From Rotaria socialis (lineage: Eukaryota > Rotifera > Eurotatoria > Philodinida > Philodinidae): a stretch of 64,000 bases of DNA. Every line of letters begins with the position of its first letter. Within the stretch, counting starts at the first letter, position 1. Below the pieces are notes generated by a model. The model was not told where the DNA came from and did no database searches. It saw only the letters and a list, made by a program, of their open reading frames with translations. The translations under genes were made by a program, and so were the position numbers. Location: contig CAJNYU010000035.1 of the NCBI GenBank assembly GCA_905331475.1, positions 1 through 64,000 of the forward strand, in the 5' to 3' direction. Shown here piece after piece: positions 20,704-35,442 of the stretch.

Positions 20704-23700
20704 CTAAAATTTATAAATTATCGATTGTCCCTAATAGTCTTTTATTTTGTTCTCTTACATCATTTGAATTTATTAATTTCTGCTTGAGTTTATTAATACG
20801 TTTGGTTAACTCTCGTAATTGTTGACAAAATTTCGTTAGTTCATTCATATTAATTGTTAAACCTCTTGCATCAACTGTTTTACTAAGTAAATAATTCGCA
20901 CATGTTCGAACGTATTCGATTTTAGTTTGTTTTTCTTGAATTTCTCGATCCATATCCTTTCAATGATTAACAAACAAATGTAAACTATTTAATAATATAA
21001 TTAAATATAAATTTTACATCTAATTGTCGAATCTTTTCATTGGATGGCGCTTCTGATAAATGCTCAAGATTAGTTAAAAGCACATCCAAATCAGTTAACC
21101 AAAGTGCTAACGAATCTTGTGTCAGTTGAAAATCACCGTGAACACTTAACATATATTTAAGCTAAAACAATAAAAGAATGTATTAGAAATGAGACTGAAA
21201 TTGCTGATTTTTATCTGATTAAATTACATTTTTCATTGTTTCATTGACTGTGCCTCTTAAAACTTCCCAACGAGTATTGACTTCTTTAATTTTTCCACGA
21301 ACTTCACCGTTGACATCCGCTGTTTGATGACTACGAATAATTCCTGAATAATTATCGGTAATTTCTTGAATCTCTTTTTCATCATCATCTAATATGCGTT
21401 TAAAATTCTGAAAAAAATTAAATCAATTAAATCAAAATCTCTGAGAAAATTGTTCATATCAAACCTCAAGGCTTTTGTATTCACTTCTAATTCCCTGTAA
21501 ACCTTGTCCACACGTTCTTTTCACTTCACTAAGAAATCGTTCATGATCAGTAATCATTTTTAATGCACGTTTTATTGCCTCTTCAACACTTCTCCATGAT
21601 ACATTCATTGTATCCAATCTATCGTACATTCAATATTGCATGTGTTGAAAAATGCATGAAAAACAATGCCTTACTCAAGCTTTCGTTTACGTATTAAATC
21701 TTTCAATGACAACCAGCGTTGTTCAATTGATTGAATTGTTCGTTGTATTGAACCAATATTTCGTGGACGAACATCACTTTCACTCAATAAATTATGGCCA
21801 AGTGCAAGAACACTACTTATAACACTACTATGCTTTTCAATATCTGCCTCAATTGCCTAAAATTAAAAAAAATATTTTAGTAGAACAATTTTGGGTCTGC
21901 GAAATCCTTTGAAAAAATCAAGCAGCAGTAGGATCATATTTTGTTGTTACGTACAGCAACTGATTGTTGATGATTACGTAATTCATTGGCATTTAATTTA
22001 TTTACTGAAACTGGTTTTTGCAGAGTTGTTTCTATCGTATCCATCCATGAACGAAGATTTTCTAAACCTTGATCAAAATCATGAAATGTTTTCATAATCA
22101 TTTCAGTCTTTTTAATACTAAAAATAAGAGCAAACGAAAAGCATTGAGGTCTACTTTTGAATAAAGAATAATAACAAACCGTTTTTCAACATGTTCTTCT
22201 GCTGTGTTAAGTGATTGTTCTAATCGATCTGTTTGTTGTTTTATTGTCTGTAATTGCAGCTGATCAGTCACATTTGTTTGTAAAACACGTGCTGTTATCA
22301 TTAAATCATTAACATTTCGTCGCTTATCACCAATTAAATTTCGTAATTCATTTTTCAACATATCAAGACTGGCTTCCAGTGTTAAACCGTCAATACGATG
22401 ATTCATTTCAACATTAACAAAATGTTCGAACCATTCCAGAAGACGTTTAGATTTATTTTCAAAATCATGAAATTCTGATCGTTTTTTAGTTAAACCATCA
22501 GTTAAACTTCTTATAACACGTTCAGCATCAGCCCATTGAATTTCAAGTAAACTATCGAAAAAGCAATTTTGATAAATTATCGCGTTTCAATACTATCTAT
22601 TTTTACCTCAACTTTTGCATTAATTGATTACTATCATCAGGATGTAATGAAGGAGAGATCTAAAGCAGATGTTTTTTTTTTGTTAAATAAAAATCTTGAA
22701 ATCAAAACAAATTGATTTACTTCTGCCACTGTTTTTCGTATACGTTGTAATTCATGGCGATGTTGCGTTAATTCATGATCTTTATTCTAAATAATTTGTT
22801 ATTCTCGTTTATTTTCAACGTTACTCATGATATGCTTTTCCTTACTTGACATTGTGAAATAAATTGATCAAGTTCATCAGCTGGCTGTTGTTGAAGCGCT
22901 CGTATGGATTTGATTAAAACGCTCAAATTATCCAATGTTCGATCAAGGTCATTGTACCGAACAAGTAACTATAAACAATAAAAATACCATTTTATTATAC
23001 AGATAAAAACCGAAAGGAATTTTTTCAAATCCTTTTCTCCTTCTTGCACTAGAAAAAATATCAAATCCTCTATTCGATAGAACTTCTAATAAAAACAACC
23101 TATTAGAAGCATATGAGCAGGAATAACATATTGAGCATGGGATCTAGGTTAGATAGTTAAAATAAAGCTCATGCATCTTTTGAAGAATAAGAGCAAATCA
23201 ATGAACATGCACAAACGTTGATATCTATCAAGAAATATTGTAGTATGAGCTGAAAATAAATGAGTAAAAATAATAATGCATAATACAGTATTTTGTTTTT
23301 AATTTTCTAATCTGACATAATCATGCGTTCGCTAATCTATACTGTTTACCTTCTCCTGTTGAAAAGCTTTTCGATACTAGAAAATAAATTGTATTAGCAT
23401 TTTCAAGAAAAAAAGAAATCAACAGAAATCGATTGAATGAAGAGAGAATCAAATCCAAAATTCCTACCGCGATAAGTGCTTCCGATCTTTGATTAATATC
23501 AACATCAATTTCGTTAACGGATTTTTGTAAATCATGCCATTCTTTCTCTAAAATTGCCTGTGTTTTAACATCTGAATATGAAATTAATCGTCGATTTGTT
23601 TCGTAGAGTTTTTCTAATAGATTTTTTAATTCTTCATTGTTTGTTGCATTCAAATAAGTTCCTTGTTTAATTTGACTCAAAACACCGAGAGTTGGAGCCT

Positions 23701-26700
23701 GCAAATTTTCTTGCTCCAATTCATATTTACTTTTAAGTAAACGATAATATGTTTCTAAATAATTTTGATACGATAACCATAATTTAATTATGTCTTTTAT
23801 TTCTTGTTGTTTATTCAAAATTGTTTTCATTATCGTTTGCCAACGTTGTTCAAGTTTAGCAAATGTATGCTGGTCGACAAGTAAATTTTGTTCAATTAAT
23901 TGTTTACCTTCATTAGTCAATTGAATTAATTCTTGTTGTCGTTGATTAAAATCATTGATTATATTAGATAGATTTGTATCGATTTCTAATAAACCTTGAT
24001 AATTCGTACGTGAATTGTGTTGTATAACAGTTAGATTTTGTTCAACAGCTTGAATATAATCATTCCATTTTTGGCAACGTTTATCAAAATTAAACTTATT
24101 ATATTGATTGATTTCAAGTTGTTTTATACGATTTTTAATTAATTCAATTGTATGCGAGTACTCAGCCATAACTTCATGTAGATGTTTAGCTCGTTTAAAA
24201 CAAGTAATAAATTCATTTGAATTTATACGTTCGATTAAATTGTGTTTAGCTAGTAGAAGTTCATGAAGTTCATTGAGTTGTTTTAAATTTTGAGCTTCAT
24301 TTTCATCGGTTAATAATTGAGTTTTAAAAGCTGTTTGAGCTTGATTGATTGTTTGTGTCAATTCATGTAAATAATCTAAATAGATCTTTTCACGGTGTTT
24401 TAATTCGTTACAATCCGTTTGAAGTTTATCTTGAAGTGTACATAATTCAGAATATTGATTTTTAATAACCGAATATTGTGTATCGATCTTTTTGCCGACT
24501 ATAGGTGGCAAATGATTGCCTAATTTTTGAGATCTTTCATATAATTTTATTATTTCTATATCAACTTGTTGAAGACGTTGATAGAAATCCTATGTTAAAA
24601 TAAAAACCGAAGTGAAACGTACTCGTTAAGTTTTTGTTTTACTTTCGCTTTTTCTAGAAGTGTGTCGGTATCAGATGAAAATTTTTCTCGTTGAATTGTA
24701 TACCATCTAGCTTCAAGTTCGCCAAGTCGATCGAGCAAATGAACATATGAACTATTAAATTGTCTCCAATTTTCAACTATTTCTCTTGATGGTCGAACTA
24801 TTTCTTGTAGACGTTGTTCAACCATTGCCCATTGTTGTTGAATACGATGCGTAATTTCATTTATTTTTAATGATGTTTGTCCATCACATTGATTTGATAG
24901 TTGACGACCTTGAGAAGCAATATGTTCGAGATCATTTCGACGTAATTCCATGGCTTTTAAGTGATCCTAAACGATATAGAATAATCGTTAAATCAGAATT
25001 CTTTTCAAAAAGAAAAAAATGAATTCTTTTGTAATCGTAAAGCCATTTGTAAATCCTTTTTTTTATTACCTGAGCTTTCCTAGTACTCATTTCATATGTT
25101 TCAACATTCATTGCACTGGTTTGAACACGATCAATCTCGGCTTCAGCTTCACGCAAAAGTTTTTCCATTTGAAGTAAAGCACGATTATATTCTTGCCAAT
25201 TGGTTACAATAGATTTAGATTTTAATTTCAATTGTTCAATGGATGGTGATAGATGATCAAGCATATGACGTAGAGTCTGTAGTGTACCCTCTTGCTCCGA
25301 TATATGGAATGTTGTTGATGTCGATGACATGCGATTACTCGATGATTTTAACGACGATAGAATTTGTTGTTTAGATGTTAATTGATATTCAAGTTCCTAT
25401 TAAAATTAGAGTCGAAAAATAATTTAAGAATACGAATAAGAAGATTTACATCGCATTTCCGTAGATTATCTTTAGCACCGGCTTCCATATTTCTTGAACG
25501 CATAAAGTCAAGATCAGATGTTTGTTCTTGAACCCAATCTGATAATGTACGAACTGTTTGATCGAATTCATTGAATTGATCACTTAGCTGTTCTAACGTC
25601 TACGAAAAAAAGATTGAAATCATGATTTGAAAACTTCTTTTTCAATTGAATTCTTTATTCTTACATCAATACGAGCTGAGATTAATGATTTTATTCTAAT
25701 CCAATCAATATTAATTTGTTTTATTTTTTCCATATAATCAATACTTGTTACATCTATGTTGGCTTCTTGTTGAAATGATTCATTGAGAAAATCGATTATC
25801 ATTTGATGATTAAGTACTTCAACGCGTATATCCTACAGAAAAAGGAAAAATAGATTGAAAAAAACGAGGAGACCTTCTAGACACGTAGGAAAATGCTAAA
25901 TTTCAAGATCCGAACAATCGCTTTTATATATCCAACACAGCACCACAATTGCTAAATGCTACATTCGAAAATTTTATCGAGATTCATTTACCCGATATCG
26001 TCTAAGTAATTTTTGTAAAGTTTCTCTATTATTAATCGGTGCACCATGATCATCATCCAATAACCGTTTAATTGCATCAATAAACGAAAACATTTCTTTA
26101 CAAGCTTGTCTCGATGGTAAATTATTGATAATATTTTGATGAAGAATATGTTCACTTCGCAAAATCTCTGCCTATAATAAACACGAAGACGAAAAAAAAT
26201 CGTTATTTAGAAATTTTATAATAATTTTACTTTGAGTGCTGTCAATTTACGATGTAAACTTTCTAATGTTGCTTCTGTCGATTGTAAATCATATAGATTG
26301 TAACTTGCTAAATGCTTAATTAACGATTCTGTATTCGAGTAAATATCTCTGATGCTCTCAAGACGTTTTTCCACATCCTGAAAACGAAATGAACGAATTG
26401 AGAAACTAAATTTTAAAAAAAACTTTTACCATCATTCGTTCTAATTGAACTTTTAATTCACTAACGTCTCCGTCGTATCTCGTTCGAGATTCAATGGAAC
26501 ATTGACCTAATATATCTTCTAGATTAGCTATATTACGTTTAACATCATTCACAAGAATAGTTGCGCTCTTATGACTAAATAAAATAAAATAAACATTGAA
26601 AATATTAGGAAAAAAAACTCCATGTGAAAGTATGAATCTTACCTATCGCATTTTTCTCTAACATCCGTCCATATTCGAATAAAATTATCTTTTACATTGA

Positions 26701-29700
26701 TGATATCATTTTGTAGTGAAACGCCATTAAGTTCTTTGCAGAGATTTTGTATTTCATCATTCAAATGTAATAATTCTGGTTCAATAACAATCAAACGTTG
26801 TTTCAAATCCTGTAAAAAAAATCACATTTATTTAAATGAAAAAAGCAAGAAACTCCATCCGAGATGCGTAACTGTTCAAAACGATTGACTAATTTCAGAG
26901 CATTAAAAAGCTACTACGAACCTTAAAAAGAACAAAAGCTGCTTGAATTTGTTCAAAATGCAGCAATCGTTTGGTTATCGGTAATTGTTGTTGTATTCCA
27001 TCGATTAGATGTCGAATACCATCAAGTCTTAGTTCATATTCTCTCCATACATGCAACAAATGTTCATAATGTATTGTTTGTTCAATAATTCTATCTTGTA
27101 AATCGTTCGAACGTTTTTCTAAATCAAGATGTTGTTTTAAATAACGTGTCCGTGTATCAGGATCCAATTGATCGTAGAGAATATTTAATTGATGACGTTT
27201 TTCATCGAGCTGTTCATTTTGAGCTTTATGCTCAGTTAATTGACGAGCATATTGATCACTTGTAGATGCAACTTGAATCGAACGACTAAGACGTTCCATG
27301 GTTATGTTAAATAGATCTTCGAATAATTTGCATTCATTCAAATAAATGTCTCGACGACGTTCAGCGTGAAGTAAATATTGTCGACGTTGTTCAAACTAGA
27401 AATGAAGAGAAACAACAAATTTCATACGATTACAATAAACAAAAATACTTGTTCTTTCAAAAACGTAATCATAGATTGAAGTAGATGAATTTCAGATGGC
27501 AATGCCATCGAATTGCCATCATCAATACACATCGTTTGTCCGTGTTGTTTTAAATGTGATAATTCATCTTGATATTGATTTAATTCTTGATCTTGCATCT
27601 AGACAAGCATTTCAATTTTGAAGATAAGGAAATGAATAGGCACGCGAAATAAATCTTACTCGTATAGAATGAAGTTGTTCTTCAATAGAATCTTGTGTAT
27701 TAGCTTTTCGTTGTTTAAATGTATTTAATTTATCTTGTAATAGATTAATTTCATCCATATATAAATGCCATTCACGTTCACGTTGACGTTTACGTCGTTC
27801 TCTTTCTTCATTTTGATTTTCAAACTTAATCATTTGTTCATCAAGCGATCTAAGCGCATCTTCGATTGACTAGAATAGGAAATATTTATTTTTTTTACAC
27901 CAAGAATCATTGAGAAATATTCATGGTCTCACTCTGCCAGGTGTTTGATGATCATGCTGTACAAGTGAAGAAAGTTTACTTAGTGATTCTTGATACGTAC
28001 GCTGTTTGCGTTGCTGTTCATCTACATCCTATTGGAAACGTGATTCAACATGCAATTAGTTTCATGCAAATGAAATACACTAGATAGTTGAGATAAATCA
28101 TATTAATTACACAGCAAGGAGAAGTGCTAAAATGTTGTAACTTTCAAATTGCGAACACTATTTTTTTTACGAAGAGGCTCTCTCGGAATATTCACCATGA
28201 GACATAATATAGATGTAGGTCTGAAAATGTGCCTAAGAGATTGAGAATTTTTCAGATCCTAGTGATAGTAACTTTGACAATTTGTTGATCAACAACAAAA
28301 GTTAGCTAATTGAAATATAATTGAGAAAGATTTTCGTTAGTATTTTCTATTCTAATTTTGAAAATTACAAGATTAGTTCTTTTGTAAAGATAACTGCAAT
28401 TTCTATGCATGCATCGCTAAGTCACTATCTTACTTTGATTGTTTTCTTAACAAATGTTGTTCTAGTTTCAAGTTCTACGATTGATTCGGCAAATCGTTCT
28501 TTCAAGTGTTCGATTTCTTGACGTAATCTTTGTAAAATATCGTTTGGTAAATTTGAACTATAAAAAAAATATCTTTAAAGCAAATCAAACTTTCCCGTGC
28601 AGGCGACTGCTAGAATTCTCGAGTTTTTCACCGCCAAAAACGACTCGCATTGTTTGACCTAAGAAAGTAAAATTTATCTTTCTAACCTATTGATAGTTCT
28701 AAGTAATAGATCGATGTCATTCGATCTTTCATCGATGTAGTGACGTTTTTCAAGTAAACGTGCATGTTCTCGTTGAAGAGATTCTATATCACGTTTATCA
28801 GTTAATGGTTCATATCGATGAGTTTCTTTGAGCCATTCATATAATGATTCAATACGACCACGATAATCTTTTTGTTGTCGGTATTGATTTTCGAATTCCT
28901 TTAAAAAAAAGAGTTGCATGATAATTTTAATTAGAATAAAATGATTTGCCTCTTGTTTTCGAGTGACATTTATTTTTATGCGTTCAATATTTCCAATTAG
29001 CTGCTGAATAGGAATAGCTATTAAATGAATAATTTGTGGATAATCATGTGTCAATGAGTTAAGAATAATTTTTCGTTTATCTAATTCAACTTGAATATCA
29101 TGATAACGTTGTAATTTTTCATCGACTGTTAAGGTTTGCTCGGAGATTGAATCATGAGTGCGTTCGATATTTTCAAGCCAGTGTTCATAGAATAAAAATT
29201 GTTTATTAAATTCATTTAATTGAAAATGCATCTTTTGACTTAAGTCTAAACGTTGTTCAAGAGTTTCACGACTCACCGTCATATCATTCAAGAGTCGATC
29301 AACTTCATTTAGCTGCAAGAAAAAAAGAAATATATAGAATATCAACGAACATCATAGGATCTATTCTTGTAAAAGAGAGGCATCATAGCACGAAACTATC
29401 AAACGTTTTAATCTACATTGGAATATTGTGCCACTGTTACGAATGCATCCTAAATCCATTGAGCTATTTTTGCTTGAACGAAGATAATATCAATCGAAAC
29501 GCTGATTTCTATATTCTTAGCGAAATAGTTTATGAATATAAATTGTAATCAATTAGATAAATTGGAAATTTTCGTATTCTGCTATTACGTTGATTTTTCC
29601 TTTTTTGTCTATACTAAAAATCGTACCTTTTGCGTAGCTTCTGCTGTTCGATTTGTTTGAACTAATCGATTAATTCTAGTTCTTAACTTTTGTAGATGTT

Positions 29701-32700
29701 CAAATGACGTTTGATATTCAAAAAGAACAGTTTTAGCTATTGGAATAAGTTGATCAAATGTTTCCACGTTTCTGGCATTAGTTAAATCATTTATTAAATC
29801 TCGTGTTTGTTTTAACCATCGTTCACAAGTCGTACTAATATTGTGAAATAAATCCGAAAGACTTCGCATTTCTTCCATATTTTCTTCTTCACTAATTATA
29901 TCTTGTTCAAGCTGTGTCCATCGACGTATGACGTCATTAAGACGGCGTCTTACACGTTCACGTTCATTTGTATCAGTTATTTGCGCTGATAATGTTGATG
30001 AAAGTAATTGTAAACGATCGATCAATGCACGATGCGTTTGCATTTCATTTGTTAGATCCTTCGAAACAAAAAATAAATGTTGAATAGAAGTTAAATTGTT
30101 TTTTCTTAGTTCATACTTTTAATAAATCTAAATTATGTCGAAGATCACTACCATGTGATTGTTGTGTTTTGGTTTCAATTATTTGAAGTATTCTCAAAAT
30201 AGTTTCCATCATATTTTCATATTCATCACGTATTACATTATAAGCATTGAGTTCCGATTCTTTTTCATCAAAACGTATTTTGATTTCAGTCATATCTTCT
30301 AAAACTCGTGTAACCATTTTATCTAGATCATCAGTTGGACTTCCAAATAAACGTTTATAATCAGTTAATGATTGATCAAATAATGCGAAATTTATCGATA
30401 GATCGTCATCGATTTTCTATGGTGAGAAGGAAAATAAATGATTTTTGAGTTAAAAAGTAAACGAATAAAACAAACTTTAAGTTTCTGGTCGGCTTCATCA
30501 TTGATAGATGGACGTAATTCAATCAGTTGAACTTTAGTACGTTGAATTATGGATAACATTGCACGAGCATTTTGACGTAGTTTTTCTTGTTCTTCAGCTT
30601 GTTGATCGAGAGTTTGAACTGTTTTTGTCGTCTCATCTTTTAGACTAAGAAAGAAAAAAGTGTTTGATTAGCTGTAAGAAACATTTAATTGAATTACTTT
30701 AGAAGATCATGTAAAAGATCTTTTCGTCTCTTCTCTAATGCTAAAATTATTTCCTGATCACATTTTCTTTCAGCTAGCGTTGATATTAAATCGTTGACTT
30801 CGGATAAATGTGATGTTTCCAAGTCGACATCTTTTATAAAACCCTTGATAACGAAACAAAATATTATATTAAAGAAAAGAATATATGACGAAAAGACAAC
30901 TGTCGAACTTCGAAATTTTGTTTTTATTAAGAAATTCAATGGTATACCTTCACTTCTATTGATCGTCTCGTCAGATCAATGCTACCATAGCCGCTATCGA
31001 TACTTTGATTTAATTCTTGCCGTTTGCGATTTGTAAATGTTTTGACTTTGTTTAGTATTCTTTCAATGCGATCGCGAAGACCTTCATTTTCCTAAAGATA
31101 AAAAATTTCATTTATTTGTTTCAGAAAAATAAATTCCAAACATACTTCATGAGACTTTTTAGCTCGATCAAAACTATCTCGAACGCATTCCACTGACGTA
31201 GCCATGTCTTTCAATGCTCGGTCAATATCTGATGAACTCGATACATCTAATGATTTCTTTAAATCACGCCCAAGATATTGCAGAGCTGAAAATGTTGAAT
31301 CAATTTCTAAAATAATTGTTTCCGCATTCTATACAAAAAAAAACCGAAACAATGATTTAAATATTCTCTTCAATAATTAAAATTTCTTTTACATCAGGTG
31401 TTTTTTCAATGGCATGCAGAACTCGATCAGTTTCAGCTCTCAAACGAATAATGCTTGCATCGAATCGAATCGATTTTTGACGAACCTCTTCTAATTCTTT
31501 ACGACGTTGATGAATACGAGTTTCTAAAAGAATATAATTTATTCAATAAATTAAACAATTCTCTCGATATGTACCAAGATCTTCAATAGTTTGATGAAAA
31601 TTTCTCAATTGACTATCACATAATTCTTTAGCATTGTTTCGTAAATGCGGTCGAAATACATCAACAAGTTTATGTGCTTCAGCTAAACGATCTGATTGTT
31701 CATTACATAATTGCTCCAAAAACTAAAGAACAAAATCAAAAGATGAATCGAATACACAAATAGCAACATTTACATATAATTCTCGTTCGTGTTCATCCAG
31801 TCGACTACGATCATATCCATCAAAAAATGGTGCTAATTTAAAATCAGCATCACTAAAAAAACAACCACAATAAGTAATTCAATTCGAAATTTCTACAATA
31901 TTCTTACCAAATAGCTGCTTTAATATCTGCAGTTAATTTAAGATATTGAGTCATACGTTGATGAATATCATCAAGGAGAATACGTCGTTTATTTAGATGA
32001 TTCTATTAGCAAGAGAGAGAGAGAGAAAGAGAGAAAATCAAAATGAATGAAATAAATCTGTATGAAATTCAAAAGTTTATTTTTCTATGATTTACTTTAA
32101 CTTGCAGTTTGAGTTCTTCAACAGTATTTAATCTTTCACGGATCTCTTTATCATTTGAACTTATAAGATTCGGTTCGTCGCGAAGTGCTTGATCAAGTCT
32201 TAACAAACGTTGATCAATAGATGCATCGAGTTGCTAAAGAATTTTATATTTAATTCGATTTTGAACATGACTAAAATACAAAAACTTACTGCCATTGAAT
32301 CTTGAATATCATTCACATTATTTAATGATAAATTAAGATCGATGGGCTGCGTTAATTCATGAATAAGCCGTTTAAACCAATCATTAATAGAAATTAATTC
32401 TTCATTAAGTTTATTTTGTGTTTTAACCATCTGTTCATGTTCGCCACGTGCTTGTTGACAGGTTCGAATCAGTGTTTGAAGATGTTCTTGACTTTGTTCG
32501 ATTTTACTTTGTAGTTGTTGATATTGTGAACGTGGAATTTCATGTTTTAAACGTTCAGAAAGTTGAATTAATTTATTTAATGCATGTTCATTTTGTTGTA
32601 AACGATCAAAAACAGTCTAAATAAATATGGAAACTTCGGATTTCATTCGAGAGTTATGTGTACTGCAAAAATGAATGGGACATACGAGTCATTCTAGAAT

Positions 32701-35405
32701 GTCTGAACACGAAAATTATCATGAGAAACTAGGCAATTTGATTCTTGGATGCAGTTTTTGTGCATTTTGAGACGTTTTTCAGGCGATGTTTCGTTAGAAA
32801 TTGTGAATAATTCTGGGGAAAAGGTTTTTTTTTGAAAAATCCCTGTACCCCCTCAGGGATGGTCTGGTCAAAAATGACAATTTTTTCGATAACTCAGCCA
32901 TCACTTGACGGGTCCTTCTCATCTTCGAACTCGACCGAGATATTGATGAGATCATTCTGTGTACAAAATTTCATGGTAATTGGATGAGGCTTTCGAAAGT
33001 TATCGTGCCTACGGCCGGCCGGACACACTGACCGATTCTAGAGTGTACTCACTTTTTGAGTATACAAAAATACAAGAAGTCCACGCTAGCTCAGGAGACT
33101 TCTCTTAGAAGAAAAACAAAATCTAACCTGATAAGCATTTCCTTTATCAGGTTGATGTTGAGCAGATCGCAATTGTTCCGATGAAGTTTGCAAATATAAT
33201 TCAATTTCTTTTTCTAAATTATGAAAATCAATTTCAGTTTGTAAAGCTCGTTCAATTCTTTCGATTTCAGTATGAATTTGTCCTTCTAGATTTTTTAAAT
33301 TTGCATTTAATTCGCCACCGGCACGAAAATCAATTCGATGTCCTTTACTAGTTAATAAACGTTGGATCCGTGTTAAATCTTTCAAACTATTATTTATTTC
33401 GTCAAGACGTTTTAATAGTTGTTTGAATTGTTCTAAACGTTTTTCAATAGATGTAGAATCATCGTAGCGACTATCTTCAATGCTAGCAGATTTTTCTTTT
33501 AATTTTGTGAAATCATTTTGTAATTGTTGATAAAACTCGTGAACATATTCGTTTTGTCTATCAAATTCATCGCGTTCGCCTTTAAAAGAAAATCCAAATA
33601 GAACCGTATTATGATCATATTCAAATGCTAAGATAACTCAACTTACGAGTTGCTTCATCGAGTAATACGAGACGTTGAGAAAGATTATCAGACAAACGAT
33701 TATATTTTTCTTGAAGTAAAGTATATTTTTCATCCAATGTAATTCGATCGGTATCATTCAATGTTGATGAGATCATCGTATAGATACGTGTTAAATCATC
33801 AAAATCATTCGTACGATCTTTCGTTGATTGAATTAATGCCTAAAAACAATTGAAAACTGCTATAGTCCAATAAGGTGAAGGCGTGTAGTTAACTTTTTCT
33901 TAGTTGGGTTCTTAGAAGGAAAATTAAAGAAGAAAATAGGAATGTTAAATAGTAGCGATAACTTTAAATCTTTGTCATATTCGACTATTTTTTTTTTCAA
34001 AATTGAATAGACGAATATTTATTTTAGAGCAATCCGGTAGATAAGATCTTGGATCGAGTCTAAGAAAGGATGAAAATATTACTTCCTGTCCTGAGACATG
34101 GATAACTATTTCAAATAGGCCTGTAACAGTTTGTGAAACGAGAACTGGGCTAATTGAATAAAACCAGTCACCGGCAACATGAAAACAAAGAAACTGATTG
34201 AAATAAAGTATGAGATGGCTTCTATTTCGTTGATACACTCAAGGTCTGATATAGAGAAAGAGCTCGAGTTTTCTCTGCAACTCTTTCTGATTAGTTCACC
34301 AACATGGAAACCGTATGGTACGGTTTTGTCAATACTCAATATATTTACTTTTCTTTCTTGGTAAATCGATAATAGTAAAACTTGTTCTTACTTCAACAGT
34401 TCGATATCTTTCTTTGAGACCACTAGTCGTTTGTTGAAGATCATTTGTTAGTGGATCTTTAATTTGTTGTTCAGTAGATTTAATCAATTCGTTAAGTTTA
34501 GTCATAATTCTTTCGAATTCTCGTCGTAGTTCATTAGCAACATTTAATTGTCGATTGCGATCATGAATTGATTCTTCCAAAGAATTCAGTTTACGCACTA
34601 ATTCTACAAAAAATCAATTAACAAAATATGTAAAAATCATTCTAGGAATTATTACAAACCATCGATGTGTAAATTCACATTACTGTGGCCTTCACGTGAA
34701 CAACCTTGTTTGATTTCTTCGCCTAATTTAACTACACTATCTAGTGTTATTCGTCGAAATTTTAATTCGTTTAATGTATCCTATGAAAAATAGTAGCAAA
34801 TATTTTGTTTATTTATTCATTCTACGAATTTTACATTAAATTTCTTTTGAATTCGTTCAATTTCATTTGTTTTCAATGGAATCATTTGATCAGGTGAGAT
34901 TAAACGTTGTTTATCTTCATACCAAATAATTATATCTTGCGATGCTTGATCTAAACTTTGACGTTTATGAAGTAATCCATTCAAATGTTCTTTTCGTTTT
35001 TCGATTTGCTCGAGTAATTGTTCAATTTCAATCTAAAATAAAAATAAAATATGACCTTAGAAAACAATTTAAAAATAGAATTTTCTACTTGAATTTTATT
35101 GATCAATGTTTCTGCATGTTGCCGTTCTTCATTATTCAAATCCGGTGCCAATATCTTGTATTTAGCGCGTAGTGCATTTAAATGCGTTTCTTCACCTTGC
35201 ACCTCACGATTAAGATTCTAAAAATGTTGGTTTCAACTATTGACCGCACCAGAAAAAAGGAGCTTTCGAATTTTCAAAAAGTATCGTTTTTATTTTCCTC
35301 ATATTCGTAATCGCCTATTCGAGTTCTATGCCCATTTATAATATATATATATATATACGTATATATATATATATACGTATATATATATATATGTATATAT
35401 ATATA

Positions 35406-35442
<37 letters not shown>

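Noticed and set aside
24590..24622. An apparent 33-nt intron
   Set aside because: That junction breaks the frame; the donor after LLEKAK gives a 53-nt phase-0 intron (24590-24642).
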